From positions 10,114,480 through 10,178,479 of the forward strand of contig NC_052404.1 in the NCBI RefSeq assembly GCF_009389715.1: 64,000 nt of DNA, written 5' to 3'. The translations under genes were made by a program, and so were the position numbers. The stretch's first letter is position 1, and each line of letters begins with the position of its first letter. Below the pieces are notes generated by a model. The model did not search any database. It saw only the letters and a program-made list of their open reading frames with translations, and was not told the DNA's origin. Below, piece by piece: positions 1 through 10,300 of the stretch. Origin of the DNA: Phoenix dactylifera. Lineage: Eukaryota; Streptophyta; Magnoliopsida; Arecales; Arecaceae.

Positions 1-1462
1 GAAGAGGACAAAAGATATTAAACAACAGAAGAGAAAACAAATCAATAAAAAAATTGAGCAAAACAATGCACCAGCAGGTGAGAGGAAGCAGAAAACATTA
101 ATATAAACCTGCCGGCAAGAAGATAAAAAGTAAAAAGGGAAAAAATGTGAGGGCCTTGCATGCAAGTAAAATTCTTTTCTTCTCACTTTCCATACATTTA
201 ACTGTTTAGGATACGGGAGTGAGTAGTAGGAGATCCACTTGTAGAAACCAATTCTTCACCACAGTAAGTGAAGGAAGAGCCTACAAGCCATAGAATACAG
301 ACAATAGATTAGGTCGAATTACATATGATTAGGAAGTAATTCCTATTCCCCTGACTCTACTAGTTGTTGCTTTCAACATAGATACCTCCTATGGTTGTTA
401 CATGGGATTATCCTCCTGATATAGGCATTTAGCTAAACTCTTTACTCTTTGATGGGATTCTCAGATCACACTCTTATATCAATAGGTAAACGTGACCTGG
501 CAGTGACAACCTTGCAAGCCTCCCATTTTGGCATGTCCTCGCCCTTGATACTCAAAAGCCATTGCACTCTAAAGATTGGGAAGTTTAATAATCCCATATA
601 ATTTCTGCTTTATTCAAATTTATGCAAAAATGCAAGCCTACCACTCTCTGTCGCAAAGCGCATTCGCATCTAAAGCTGATAAGCAATAGGTTAAATATTC
701 AGGACTCCTAATCTGGGAACCATTCACAACAAATACTGCATCAAAATTATTTCATCACTTGCATAGCAACTGCTGTTACTTGACCTATATCTAGTTAATA
801 ATTTTTTGGCTTTTGGAGGGGGGAAAAAAATGCAAACTCCCCCAAAGAGAGCAGCAGAATCACGAGAAAGAAAATGATAAAAGGATTTTGGTTCATTAAG
901 ATTCGAAGTTATATACAAATCAATGCAGAAATAAAGGAGGTCAAATTAACAGATCCATAATAATAAAAGCCAGCAGATCTGCAAACGGGGATCATGAATG
1001 TTGAGATTTATTAAATGCTAGATGATGAAGACTGCAAAATAATGTATTGGTTTATTGCTTCATAGATAAATTAACAAATATGCTCTTCTAATGAATTCAT
1101 TGCTTATTTTCTATATGCAGAAATATCATCATAACGTTCCCACACATACATAAGCCCGAATTCAGGTATATCTACAGCCTTTGACATTTATTAATCATCA
1201 TCTCATCCATAAATTGCAAGCAAATCCACCATCCAAGAACGTAAGCCGATCAGCAAAATGATAGACACAAAAAAAAGACAGAATCTTTATCGCATAAAGA
1301 AAGATCTAGATCGAACCATGAACTGGAAACGATCTATTCTAGGACAGAAAATTTCAGTCTTGAAGGATCGTCCAAAAGGAAAGCTTGAGCTTGACCTAAA
1401 AAGGAAGGAAACGAAAACAAGAAAGCTTAGATCTTTTACAGACAGATCAGGCGGCGGGCGGA
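1..1462. other. Intergenic DNA and 3' flank of SEC61 beta
   Basis: AT-rich DNA with no supported gene. The part nearest 1462 should contain the 3' UTR of the minus-strand SEC61 beta gene. Short open frames on either strand have no family resemblance and biased, low-complexity composition. I see no RNA gene here. Confidence 0.6.
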
Positions 1463-1792
1463 TCAAGAACCGCCGGTAGCCGTGGATCGATAGCGGTAGA
1501 GCTTGCCGAAGACGTGGAGGGCCGTAACGAAGCCGATGAAGCAGAGACTCATCACCAGCACGACCGTGGGCGTCATCTTGAGCCCCGGGGCGTCGTCGGT
1601 GTAAAACCTCAGCATGTTGCTCCCTCCGCCGGAGAACCCGCCAGCGGAGGCCCCTCCCCCGCCGCCGCCGCCGGCCCCCAGCCTCCTCCTCCGCATCCCC
1701 GCGGCCGCCGCCGCCGACCCCCGCGGCCCCACCGTCACCGGCCGCGCACCCCCCGCGTTCGACGATGCCTGCGACTGCGAACCCCTCGCCAT
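1463..1792 (-). CDS. SEC61B: Protein transport protein Sec61 subunit beta
   Basis: This is a small tail-anchored subunit of the ER Sec61 translocon, which moves nascent secretory and membrane proteins across or into the ER membrane. The single-exon frame gives 109 residues. Residues 1-58 are Ser/Ala/Gly-rich with a basic RRRR patch at 34-37 and a polyglycine run. The hallmark [13 protein letters not shown] segment follows at about 63-75, then one hydrophobic helix at about 75-96 and a short basic tail. This order is diagnostic of plant Sec61 beta, and the length is slightly above the usual 80-100 because of the Gly/Ala-rich N-terminus. The chosen ATG is the first in frame and starts the conserved MARG-type N-terminus. 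Sec61 beta genes are commonly intronless in plants, so this need not be a retrocopy. Confidence 0.95.
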   Translation of the reverse strand: MARGSQSQASSNAGGARPVTVGPRGSAAAAAGMRRRRLGAGGGGGGGASAGGFSGGGSNMLRFYTDDAPGLKMTPTVVLVMSLCFIGFVTALHVFGKLYRYRSTATGGS

Positions 1793-2618
1793 AGTTGAGC
1801 TTCTTGGAATGACGGCAGGAAGAGAGAGAAAAAGGAGATGGCTTTGACATTTGAGAGAGAACGGAAGATGGTTTTGATTTAGCTTTCTTTTACCGCTTCG
1901 TTACCATAAGATCCGAACATCTCCCCCTCGCCGGGCGGTCGGAAGAGTCTAGCAAGAAGAGCGTTCTGGTGGTCCGGCGGAGCATGTGAGACAAGGATAA
2001 GTACAGTAACGGATGGACCTTCCAGATTTGTAGATGTTTGGAATTTGCCGTTGGATTTTATTTGAACCGGAGGCAGCTTGTTGAACTTGGTGTTATTAAT
2101 GGACGCGAAGATTGAGATAGCCGCAATCAAAGATGCACGACCCACGGCGACCCACCTGGCAACATCCAATTATAATGGATCATGGAGGCAAATTTAGCTC
2201 TATAATTGCAGTTGTAACCGGCTTATATACATATAGAGAGAGATGTATGTATGCATGTATGTATATATATATTATGTGTGTGTGTGTGTGTGTATATGGT
2301 GTGTATGGGTTCTTTAGACCTCTAATGCTTAAATTCTATCTGAAATATTTTTATTGCGTTGCCATGCCGGCCATTAGTTAAACACTCTTTTTTTGGTGGC
2401 CATAGAGATGCAGTTTATTTTGGTGGTTGTTAAAAGTGACTCGCTCGCCCTTTCTATGATTTTACTATGGGTGAGAAGACCTTTTGGACCATCCAACTTA
2501 CTGTTATTGGTTTCTTTTTGGTTGCAACGTGTACATGACTATGGTATACAACATGTATATAACAAGGTAAATGCTATTGCTATTTGTCTTGCAAATATAA
2601 GGTGATAGTAGATATGGT
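1793..2618. promoter_or_regulatory. SEC61 beta 5' flank with TATG/TG microsatellite
   Basis: The first 60-100 bases next to the ATG are CT-rich on the minus strand, as in plant 5' UTRs. A compound microsatellite (ATGT, TA, then TG units) lies at about 2242-2296. I cannot assign a TATA box with confidence. No gene is seen further out. Confidence 0.4.
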
Positions 2619-2867
2619 AAAAGCACAACTGACGTTCACAGACTCCTAGAAGAGTGCAGTTCATATCAGACGACGCATGTCTACAAGAAAGCAAACGGTG
2701 TTGTTGATTGGGTTGCCTCATATGCGGCGCACCACTCTGGTGGTTTCATCTAGGACAGCTGTGCATTAGTACCTCAACCTCTATGTTGTCTCCTCTTTTC
2801 TGATTTTGTTGGCCATACTTACACTTGATTGGTGTGAACCGCTGTTGTACCAAAAAAAAAAGCACAA
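2619..2867 (+). mobile_element. 5'-truncated LINE (L1-type) 3' end
   Basis: Translation gives the end of the RNase H domain typical of plant L1-like elements, including a VDWVASYAAHHSGGF-type segment. A non-coding tail ending GTTGTACC plus a run of A follows. The same sequence AAAAGCACAA stands immediately before the insert (2619-2628) and after the poly-A (about 2858-2867), as expected of a target-site duplication. The insert is only about 230 bp, so it was truncated on arrival and never carried a full reverse transcriptase. The match to a second LINE copy near 55.7 kb supports the family call. Confidence 0.8.
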
Positions 2868-5190
2868 GAAGTTGATTGGGCAACTTTTCTTTGATATATT
2901 GTGGTTTATGTATCACAAAACTTTAGTTGTACTAGTAGTAAGCAATAGATAAGAGGTGCATAACTTTTTTTCTTAAAGATGACAATCGAGTCGAGTCAAA
3001 CAATATAAGGGCCAAATCGGGTATATGATAAATTAATAATATATCGATCCGAACTCGATATTTTTATTAAGCATATCAAAAATTCAAACTCGAACCTAAT
3101 CATTTTAAAAAATAGATAACCCGGTCTGATCTATGGTTGAATCATATAAAACAAGTTAAATAGGTCAACATTGCCGTCCTTTTTTTTTCCAAAAAAGAGG
3201 AGTTTTTTTGCAATTAGAGTAGGCGCCATTTACCGCTAGCGTTTTCTAGTACATTAGGAGAAAATGATTATAAATGGATCAAAAGAATGGAAATATTGAC
3301 TGAGCATAGACTAGAAGAGCATAAATCAAGCTCGAGCACAATATGAGATCAAAGAATATTCCAACAAAGGTTGCCTTCATCATGGTGCTTTCCCATCAAA
3401 ATATGGCTTTATTGAAGGTAGTACAAAGTGATGTTAGTCGATGATGAAGATATTTTTGATTGAGATGGACCTCTTGACTTTGCATCGAGAGAGGAAGTAG
3501 AGTTACTAGCATAAAAAAAGACAAAAGCGGTAACGGGAATTTAAACTCTTCTATTACAAATGCTTTTAATTTCAAGTTGCTAAAGTGACATATAAAATAT
3601 AGTAGTATTGTTGCATGGAATGTGAAAAAAGCAAATATCATCAATACGCTGATTATGTGACAATACTTGTTAAATCATCTTAAACAATGAAAATAAAAAT
3701 AAACACATAGCAAATAGTCAAAATTAGGTTACTAAATTAACAATCTATCTCCAGATATCTTCGACTTGACTTGGATACCCTAAATCAACAACTAATTAGA
3801 TAACAACTATTGAAAATCCATCTTCTCACTTTTCGTTAAGATATTACTTTTAGATGTAAAACCTTAAGCAACTAGTTTTTGTTATATCTCTTAGGACTAA
3901 AGAAGACAATTCATCAATCTATATCACCGCCCTCCCGTTTAGAACCATATATTTCCTCGCATACCTCTTAACCATTATCTAGAATGTATATCGCGTACAA
4001 ATCATGCATCGTTTTGTTGGTAAAAGTGATACAACTAAACATTCAATTTCAAATTAAAGCTAATTCTCATCAACATGCAGTCGACCTCTAATTTCATGAT
4101 ATTTGGAAGCCATGCTTGTTTACTCGAAGAGCGTCTAAAAAGAAAAAGGAAAATTAAAAGTTTCCATGGAGAAAATAAAAATTTTCACCAAAATTGAAAA
4201 TTTTGTATTTTTCAATTTGTCAACCATCTTCATAATTTGCCATTTCAGTAGTAAAAAAGTTAGAATGTAGAAAATGACATTAATAAGAGCATATGAAAAA
4301 AAAAAAATGAGACGGTTAGAAGGATGACAATGATAGATTGGGAAGCATATAAAAAGAAGGGCTTATTGTTGTATACAAAAGATGGAGAACACTCGAAGTT
4401 ATTTGAAGCCAACTTAATTAAAGCCTTGAAAAGTAGCATAGCAAGTTTCTAGAAACAAATTTAACATATATCTCCCGGATGAGGTAAAAATTTTCTATCA
4501 TGTAAAAAGTGATCATATAGCTGACATTTAATATTTGTGCATTATTGAGGTCAAGCTCACCATCCAGACATTGATAAATGAATGCCACATTTATATGCAA
4601 GTCAACATGATAATGCTCGATTCATGGATATGCATATATCAACATTCGCAAGTTATTTGATTTACTTTCAAATTTATAATTCATCATCAAAATTCTCTTC
4701 GAACTCTAATGAGGCTCAAATGAATAAGCTACCTTGATATTTTGAATTTAAAAATCCATTATATTCGGTGAAATGACATGCATGTGCGGGCCACATAAGA
4801 GTGTAAAATTTTTAATAGATTTGATCACGACCATACTCACTTTATTGGTAGCACCCTAACAACTCTTTCTCTCTATAAACAAAAAAAATAAATGAAGGTA
4901 CTTTTATCAAAAATGGTCATATATCCTTTAAATTATAAGAAAAACACAACTAGAAAAAAATATTTCTGATCATCCTAAACTTTCAATCACTTGCAATCCT
5001 GGATGAAGAGTGACACTTATGTCGCATATTTCTCATAGGCACGGAGAAGAAATGACGTGTGTTAACAAGTCATGATATTTAGAGAGCAACCTCCAGTAAT
5101 TAGATACTCTCAACTTACTTACGTCCATAAAAAAACAAGCCACATACAAGCTAGCTAGTTTGGTGCAAGCAAGCTCGCGAGGTCATTTTA
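2868..5190. other. Intergenic AT-rich DNA, nothing gene-like
   Basis: Apart from a small pyrimidine/GGGTC-type repeat remnant near 2977-3190, I see no coding region, RNA gene or recognisable element. The longest open frames are 60-82 codons and look random. Confidence 0.5.
2977..3190. mobile_element. Degraded hAT-like MITE remnant (GGGTCGG-type)
   Basis: The segment runs from GATGACAATCGAGTC to a mirrored ending in ATTGCCGTC. It contains scattered cgggt/gatcc/ctcga words on both strands, the same texture as the better preserved hAT MITE at 42846-43381. The ends are too diverged to define a target duplication. Confidence 0.35.
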
Positions 5191-5221
5191 TCAATCTGTA
5201 AATGACTCATTTACAGATTGA
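5191..5221. repeat. Perfect 31-bp palindrome with TGACTCA core
   Basis: Two 15-base arms are exact reverse complements around a single central C at 5206. The middle reads TGTAAATGACTCATTTACA, which contains TGACTCA, the GCN4/AP-1 type bZIP recognition core. It lies just upstream of a promoter-like GC-rich stretch. It may be a binding site, the closed tip of an old inverted repeat, or chance. No flanking terminal duplication is obvious. Confidence 0.85.
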
Positions 5222-5520
5222 TTCCAACCTCTCGTCTTTTTACCGTGGAGCAAAATATTTACATCGTGAACGAGGGCAAAACCGTCCAAAATGCAAAACC
5301 TTTCCAAACCCTAGCGTCGCTTTCCCTTTTTTGTCTCTTCCCCCGGCGATCGGTGCCATCTGGACCGTCCAAAGCCGCGGCTCTCGCTTTCTCCCTCCCG
5401 TTTCCTCTCCCCTTCCCCACCCGAATGGCAGAAAGCCGTCGCTCGCACCACCCCGCCTGTGGTCCCCGCCACGCTTGTCAACGAGACAAAGAATATCTCG
5501 CGTCCCTTTAATTTTTATAA
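5222..5520. promoter_or_regulatory. Orphan promoter/5' UTR-like segment
   Basis: A sharp rise in GC and CT content starts near 5270. It includes the plant telo-box-like word AAACCCTAG at about 5307-5315 and long pyrimidine tracts, all typical of 5' ends of highly expressed plant genes. A roughly 97-121-codon open frame crosses it, but it shows no family resemblance. No gene body follows: at about 5515 the sequence turns AT-rich and into a MITE. It could be a displaced promoter, the start of an unrecognised gene, or a distal promoter of the SANT gene. Confidence 0.35.
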
Positions 5521-5604
5521 TTTTAAAGATTTGGTTTTCTCGCGCAGCTTTACCTTTTAATCTCTGACTTTAAAATTCAAAAATCCTAAACATAATATAA
5601 AAGA

Positions 5605-6040
5605 GTTTTTTTTCATAAATACTTTTTTAAATATCAAATTTTGCATGGACATCCACTTAAAATTGATATTTGCATGTATATCATTGTAAAGTACTTATTT
5701 TACTGTTTTATCCTTTTCTATTCTTATTTTTGCATATATATCCATGGAAGCTAACATAGATTAAAAAATTTAACAATTTCAAATTAAAATAACTAAAATA
5801 TTTTTAATGAATAGGGATAAAAAAATATTTATAAAGCGATTGCGATGAAGAGCAAAAGATAATTTCAAAAATTTATTTTATTTTTAATTAAAATAAATAT
5901 GGTTTTTATTAATGGTGTTACAAGAACCATGGGCATTTGCGTAAAAATAGTATTTCATAAAGATGTAGAAATAAATATAAAATTGAGGAGAATGTTTAGA
6001 TAAATTTAATTTTTTAAGAAAGTATTTATGAAAAGAAAAA
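5605..6040. mobile_element. AT-rich MITE, copy 1 of a two-copy family
   Basis: The ends are inverted repeats of CATAAATACTTTCTTAAA type: left at 5614 onward, right end at 6030, with extra T/A-rich pairing outside. The interior has no coding capacity. A related copy lies at 48041-48508 in the opposite orientation, sharing the block around TAATGGTGTTACAAGAACC and the GATTGCGATGAAGAG region in reverse complement. I could not fix a target duplication, so the superfamily is open. Confidence 0.65.
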
Positions 6041-6059
6041 ACTGAATATAAAATTATCG

Positions 6060-7325
6060 AAAGAAGAGTGTTAAACTAGTCACGAGGGTTCCGGAGATGC
6101 CCCTGGCCGGACCGGACTTCCCATGCCGCCCTTGTCCCACGCTGTGAGGTACGCGGCCCGCCACGTCAGCCCTAAACCTCCGCCACGCGAGATTACTCGC
6201 ACGAGCCGGGCTCCCGCCCCCGGGCTCCGTGCGCGGTGCGAGCGCTCGCACGTGTGCGACGCCCCGCGGTCGCACGCGAGGTCGCCGACCCGGATCCGAT
6301 CCTCTGTCCCCTTGCGGTTGACCGGGCGCCTCCTTGGAAGAATTCCGAAACCTTGCAGCTCCCCCACGCTTCCCGAAAGGTTCCCCCTCCCAGCCATAAT
6401 TTACGAAACGGCCCCTCCGTGCTCCCTGTCACAATTCGCGCCTCCCTCGGTAACAGCCTCGGAGAAAGTCTCGAAATCTCAGCCGCTAATGTTGAATCGA
6501 ACGGATGACCCTTTCTCGATCATAGAATCCCTCCATATCTGAAGATCACGCGAGGATTGGGGGTTCGGATGTAATTCCGGGAAGAGAGGGGGTATATAGG
6601 GAAAGAGGGAGGAGTCCGCATGACGCCAGGGGAAGAAAGCGAGAGAGGGGAAACAGGGGACTACGAATAATGGTGGGGGAAGAGGATATTATTTTAATAA
6701 TAGAAATTTTAGCGGACGTGAGGAGAGATTGAATTCGGGTTTATGGCGCCTGTGCGAAGCGGCATTGAAATCCAGGCTGGGTTGTCTCCTTTATCGGCTC
6801 ACGTTTTCCGCTTTCGCCGCAGCTCGGCGCATTTCCTTCCACACAGCTAGAGAGAAAGAGAGAGAGACGACGCCTCCGAAGGCCTACTAGCGCCGCGCGA
6901 CGGGACGGAACGAAAAGGAAAACGGCACGGTCTCCTCCGCCGTCGATCGCATCCGTCTCCTCTGGCGGGCTCTTCTCGCCCTCTAAGGCTTCACGAATCC
7001 TCTTCCGTTCTTCCAAAGGTAGGAAAAATCGCTTCTTGGCTCCCTTTTCTTGCTCTCTGTTGTTTGATTTTGATCTGGATTCGTTCTTTTTGAGGGTATA
7101 GATCCGGTTTTGCTCCACCGACACGGGAACGAACCCTAGAAAAATTCTTGTGGATGCCCGTTTTCGGACGGGATTTGGATCTTTGAACCGAAAAAAACCC
7201 GAGAAATTTTAGCAGGTAGCTCCGAGGAAGGCCTTTGGATCAAAGAGGGCTTTCTAGGACTGGTGTCCGTAGTTTTTTTCTCGTGGTTTTTGGGGCGTCG
7301 ATGCCCTTTGTGAGTGGCGTATTTG
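6060..7325 (+). promoter_or_regulatory. Promoter, 5' UTR and 5' UTR intron of the SANT corepressor gene
   Basis: The region is strongly GC- and CpG-rich from about 6080 to 6460, unlike the DNA around it. A TATATAG word at about 6593-6599 sits in a purine-rich stretch and is a reasonable TATA box. The leader probably begins a few tens of bases later. A candidate leader intron runs 7019-7215 (AAAG/GTAGG donor, TTTTAGCAG acceptor). The coding start is at 7326. Several overlapping open frames here on both strands are GC-rich shadows. Confidence 0.5.
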
Positions 7326-10300
7326 ATGCCTCCGGAACCGGTGCCTTGGGATCGCAAGGACTTCGTGTTCAAGGACAGGAAGCACGAGAGAGGGGCGGGC
7401 TCCGATGCGCTAGGCGGCGGCTCCTCGTCCTCTACCACTCGGTGGAGGGAGCCGTACCACGGGCCTCGTGACTTCCCTCGCGCTTCCCCTCGTCGGCCTC
7501 CACCAGGTACTGACCCAAAACCGACGCAGATCTGAGAAATCCAGGGTCCCTCATCTCCTTTTTTTTTTCATCTTGTTTTCCTCATGATTATTCTCATTCT
7601 TGGTAAAATTTCTTCTTCTAAAGGTCAGTACCGGCAGGGCGGCGGTTACCATCAACTTTATCCCGAGAATCCGGGCGCCCATGGGTGCACCCCTTCTCGC
7701 TCAGATAGATTTTGGTTGGAAGATGAGGGCTTCAGGCCTTCTTCTGGAAGATATGGTGGTGGCGGCGGCCGGAGCAGCAGTGGAGGCAGCAGGGAGAGCC
7801 GGGGATCTTTCCGGCGGTCCCCTTATTGGGATTCCGGCGACTTCTCTCGGCAGCAGCATCACGACCCCCCTGTGACCGCTCAGAGGTCAGTCGCAGTTCC
7901 GATCTCCCCCGCATCTCAACCTCCCTTAAAAGATCAGAATGATAAGACCGGTGGTGCTGTCGATGATGGCTCGGGCACAGGCCACAGATTCGATCGGGAC
8001 CATTCGTTGGGTGCGATGTCGTGGAAGCCCCTCAAGTGGAGCCGTGCCGGTAGCCTTTCCTCCACGAAGACTGGTAGATCTGAGTCGGAGGAGACCGGTC
8101 TTGAGGTGTTGGTTCCTACTGGGAAGGAGACTCCGATCCGATCTCCAGTAACGTCTCCTGTGCCTTCTGATGAGGGTGCTTCTAAAAAGAAGCCGCGTCT
8201 TGGGTGGGGCCAGGGGTTGGCAAAGTATGAGAAGCAGAAGGTGGAAGGATCTCTAGATGTTTCTGGGACTGCTGCCAAGGGAGCTCTTAATGAAACAAGC
8301 CCGAAAGTTGTGGGTCTTGCCGGATGCCCCTCTCCCGCAACTCCAGGATCAGTTACTTGCAGTTCATCTCCAGGCAAGATGAGGCTCTCCCTTTTTTTTG
8401 TATTTTTTTTTCTTGATATGTTAGTTTGTTCCGTAGGTTGCCGATAGATTTTTTTGGGAGTTTTTCTTGGATGCTTGCAAATAGATGTTTCATTTTGTAC
8501 CCCTTGGTCTTGATTTTTTTGCCATGAATCATTGTTGAAATGCACCATCAACTGGAAAGTTTCAAAATGGTAGATAGTTGATGCAAACCTCTTGATCTTG
8601 GTATACATTCCTCATTAGCTTTTTCATCTTTTACATGTGGCTGAAAAAGGTTTAGCATTAAATTTCTTCTATTTTTATGCTGCCCATCTTCAAATGTTGA
8701 ATGTGATTATTGTGAATCCATTACTATCTGCCTTTGGCTGGTTCATTCTTCTACCATTGGGAAAGTTCGGTAGATATACCCCATTTCTATGGTATTGTGC
8801 TTAGTTTGGCTGCTGCTCTTTCGGTATGCCAGACTTGACTCGATTCTGGAGGCAGGTTGACGTTTATTATAACATTTAGTTGAGGGAAAAACATAATTAG
8901 TATTTTTGGGCCAAGTGATACATATACACCTGTCTTGTGTATCCAATTCCAGGTTGCTTTCATTTGCTTAGTGATTGGTGGGCATCACCCCCCTACAGTT
9001 TCATTTGCCGGTAGTTCTTGTTGGATAGTTGTAAACAATTGGAATGATGGTTTTAAATAATAATGGTATTATAACCATATAACAGCCATTTTCCCCATTA
9101 TTTTCTGTTATAATGAACTTTTATAATATAAATAATAGCCATTATTTTCACTTGTACTTTCTTTACATTATTTTTTCAACTTTCAAAATTTCCCTTAAAA
9201 TTACCTCCAAGAACAATGGTACAGCCCCAAAAAATATATCATTTTTTCAACTTTCAAAAGATAAGTTTGTTTTTTTTTTTTTTTTTCCAATTATTGTCTA
9301 TTGTTTCCTGTTATACACTGTTATAACAGCCATTATTTCAGTGATTATTTTAAAAAAATAACAAGTTGTTTTATGAGTTAAATGATGGCCGCTACAACTG
9401 TTATGTCAGTCAATAATGGTTTCGGTGGGGGCCTATCATAGCGAGACCTTGATTGGAATACGAAAACTGTCCTTTTTGCAAGCATGGTGGCTATAACTTG
9501 TGGACTTGGAATGTTTTTCCTTTTTGCAAGCATGGTGGCTATAACTTGTAAACTTGGAATTTAGCTTCCTGTCTATAACGAGGTTAATTTTTCCCTTATT
9601 TTTAAAGTTTGTATTATGCTGTTTTTTAATTATGATTTTTCTTACTCAAGGCCTTCAGCTTGTGGTGCCTGTGGTACCGGATCCAGTTTAGTCAGCTTGG
9701 GACCCAAAAGAAGTCCATGTGAAATTGATGGACAATTTCAGTCAGGTGGTTAATTAATCCAAATTTTTTGTTGTGTGGCTAAGAATATTTTCAAAAACAT
9801 TATTTTGCAGATTCAGTATTTTAGTTAATTTCTGTGAAAATTCAAAATGTTTTTCACAACCCATAGAATTTTGGCATATCTTGTACTTAGCAATTGGAAG
9901 AATTGAAACTGAAACTAAAGTGAGAGTTGGATGTGCTTCTGTATGATGAAAGGCTAAAGCAAGGGATAGTTATAATCAGGTTAGATATCATGATTGCACA
10001 ACATTACAGTTTTGTGGTGAAGTAATGGTTACATTAAACACAATGATGCCTGCGCAGCCAAACTATATATGTTGACACTTGCCTTTGATTAACTAATACT
10101 TTGGTTATTTGCTGTCAGAGCATCTTATCTTCTATTGTTACAGAATTACACTTTGAGCTTGTTTTTTCAACTCCATTTTGTTTTATTTTTGACTTATAGC
10201 ATATTTGTCAGATGTTCATCATCCCTTACCTTAGATTAGAAACAGTGAACACGATGTTGTTGATTGTGAACATAACTGATTTTCATCTTCATGATTATCT

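Noticed and set aside
1287-1850. 187-codon minus frame overlapping SEC61 beta, and plus frames at 1514-1847
   Set aside because: They are shadow frames created by the GC-rich, Gly/Ala-rich SEC61 beta sequence and have no family resemblance.
6054-6542. Overlapping open frames on both strands in the GC-rich block before the SANT gene
   Set aside because: CpG-rich promoter DNA has few stops; no protein motif or splice connection is seen.
7934-8608. 224-codon minus frame opposite exon 2 of the SANT gene
   Set aside because: It mirrors a low-complexity coding exon, and the plus-strand frame has the family motifs.
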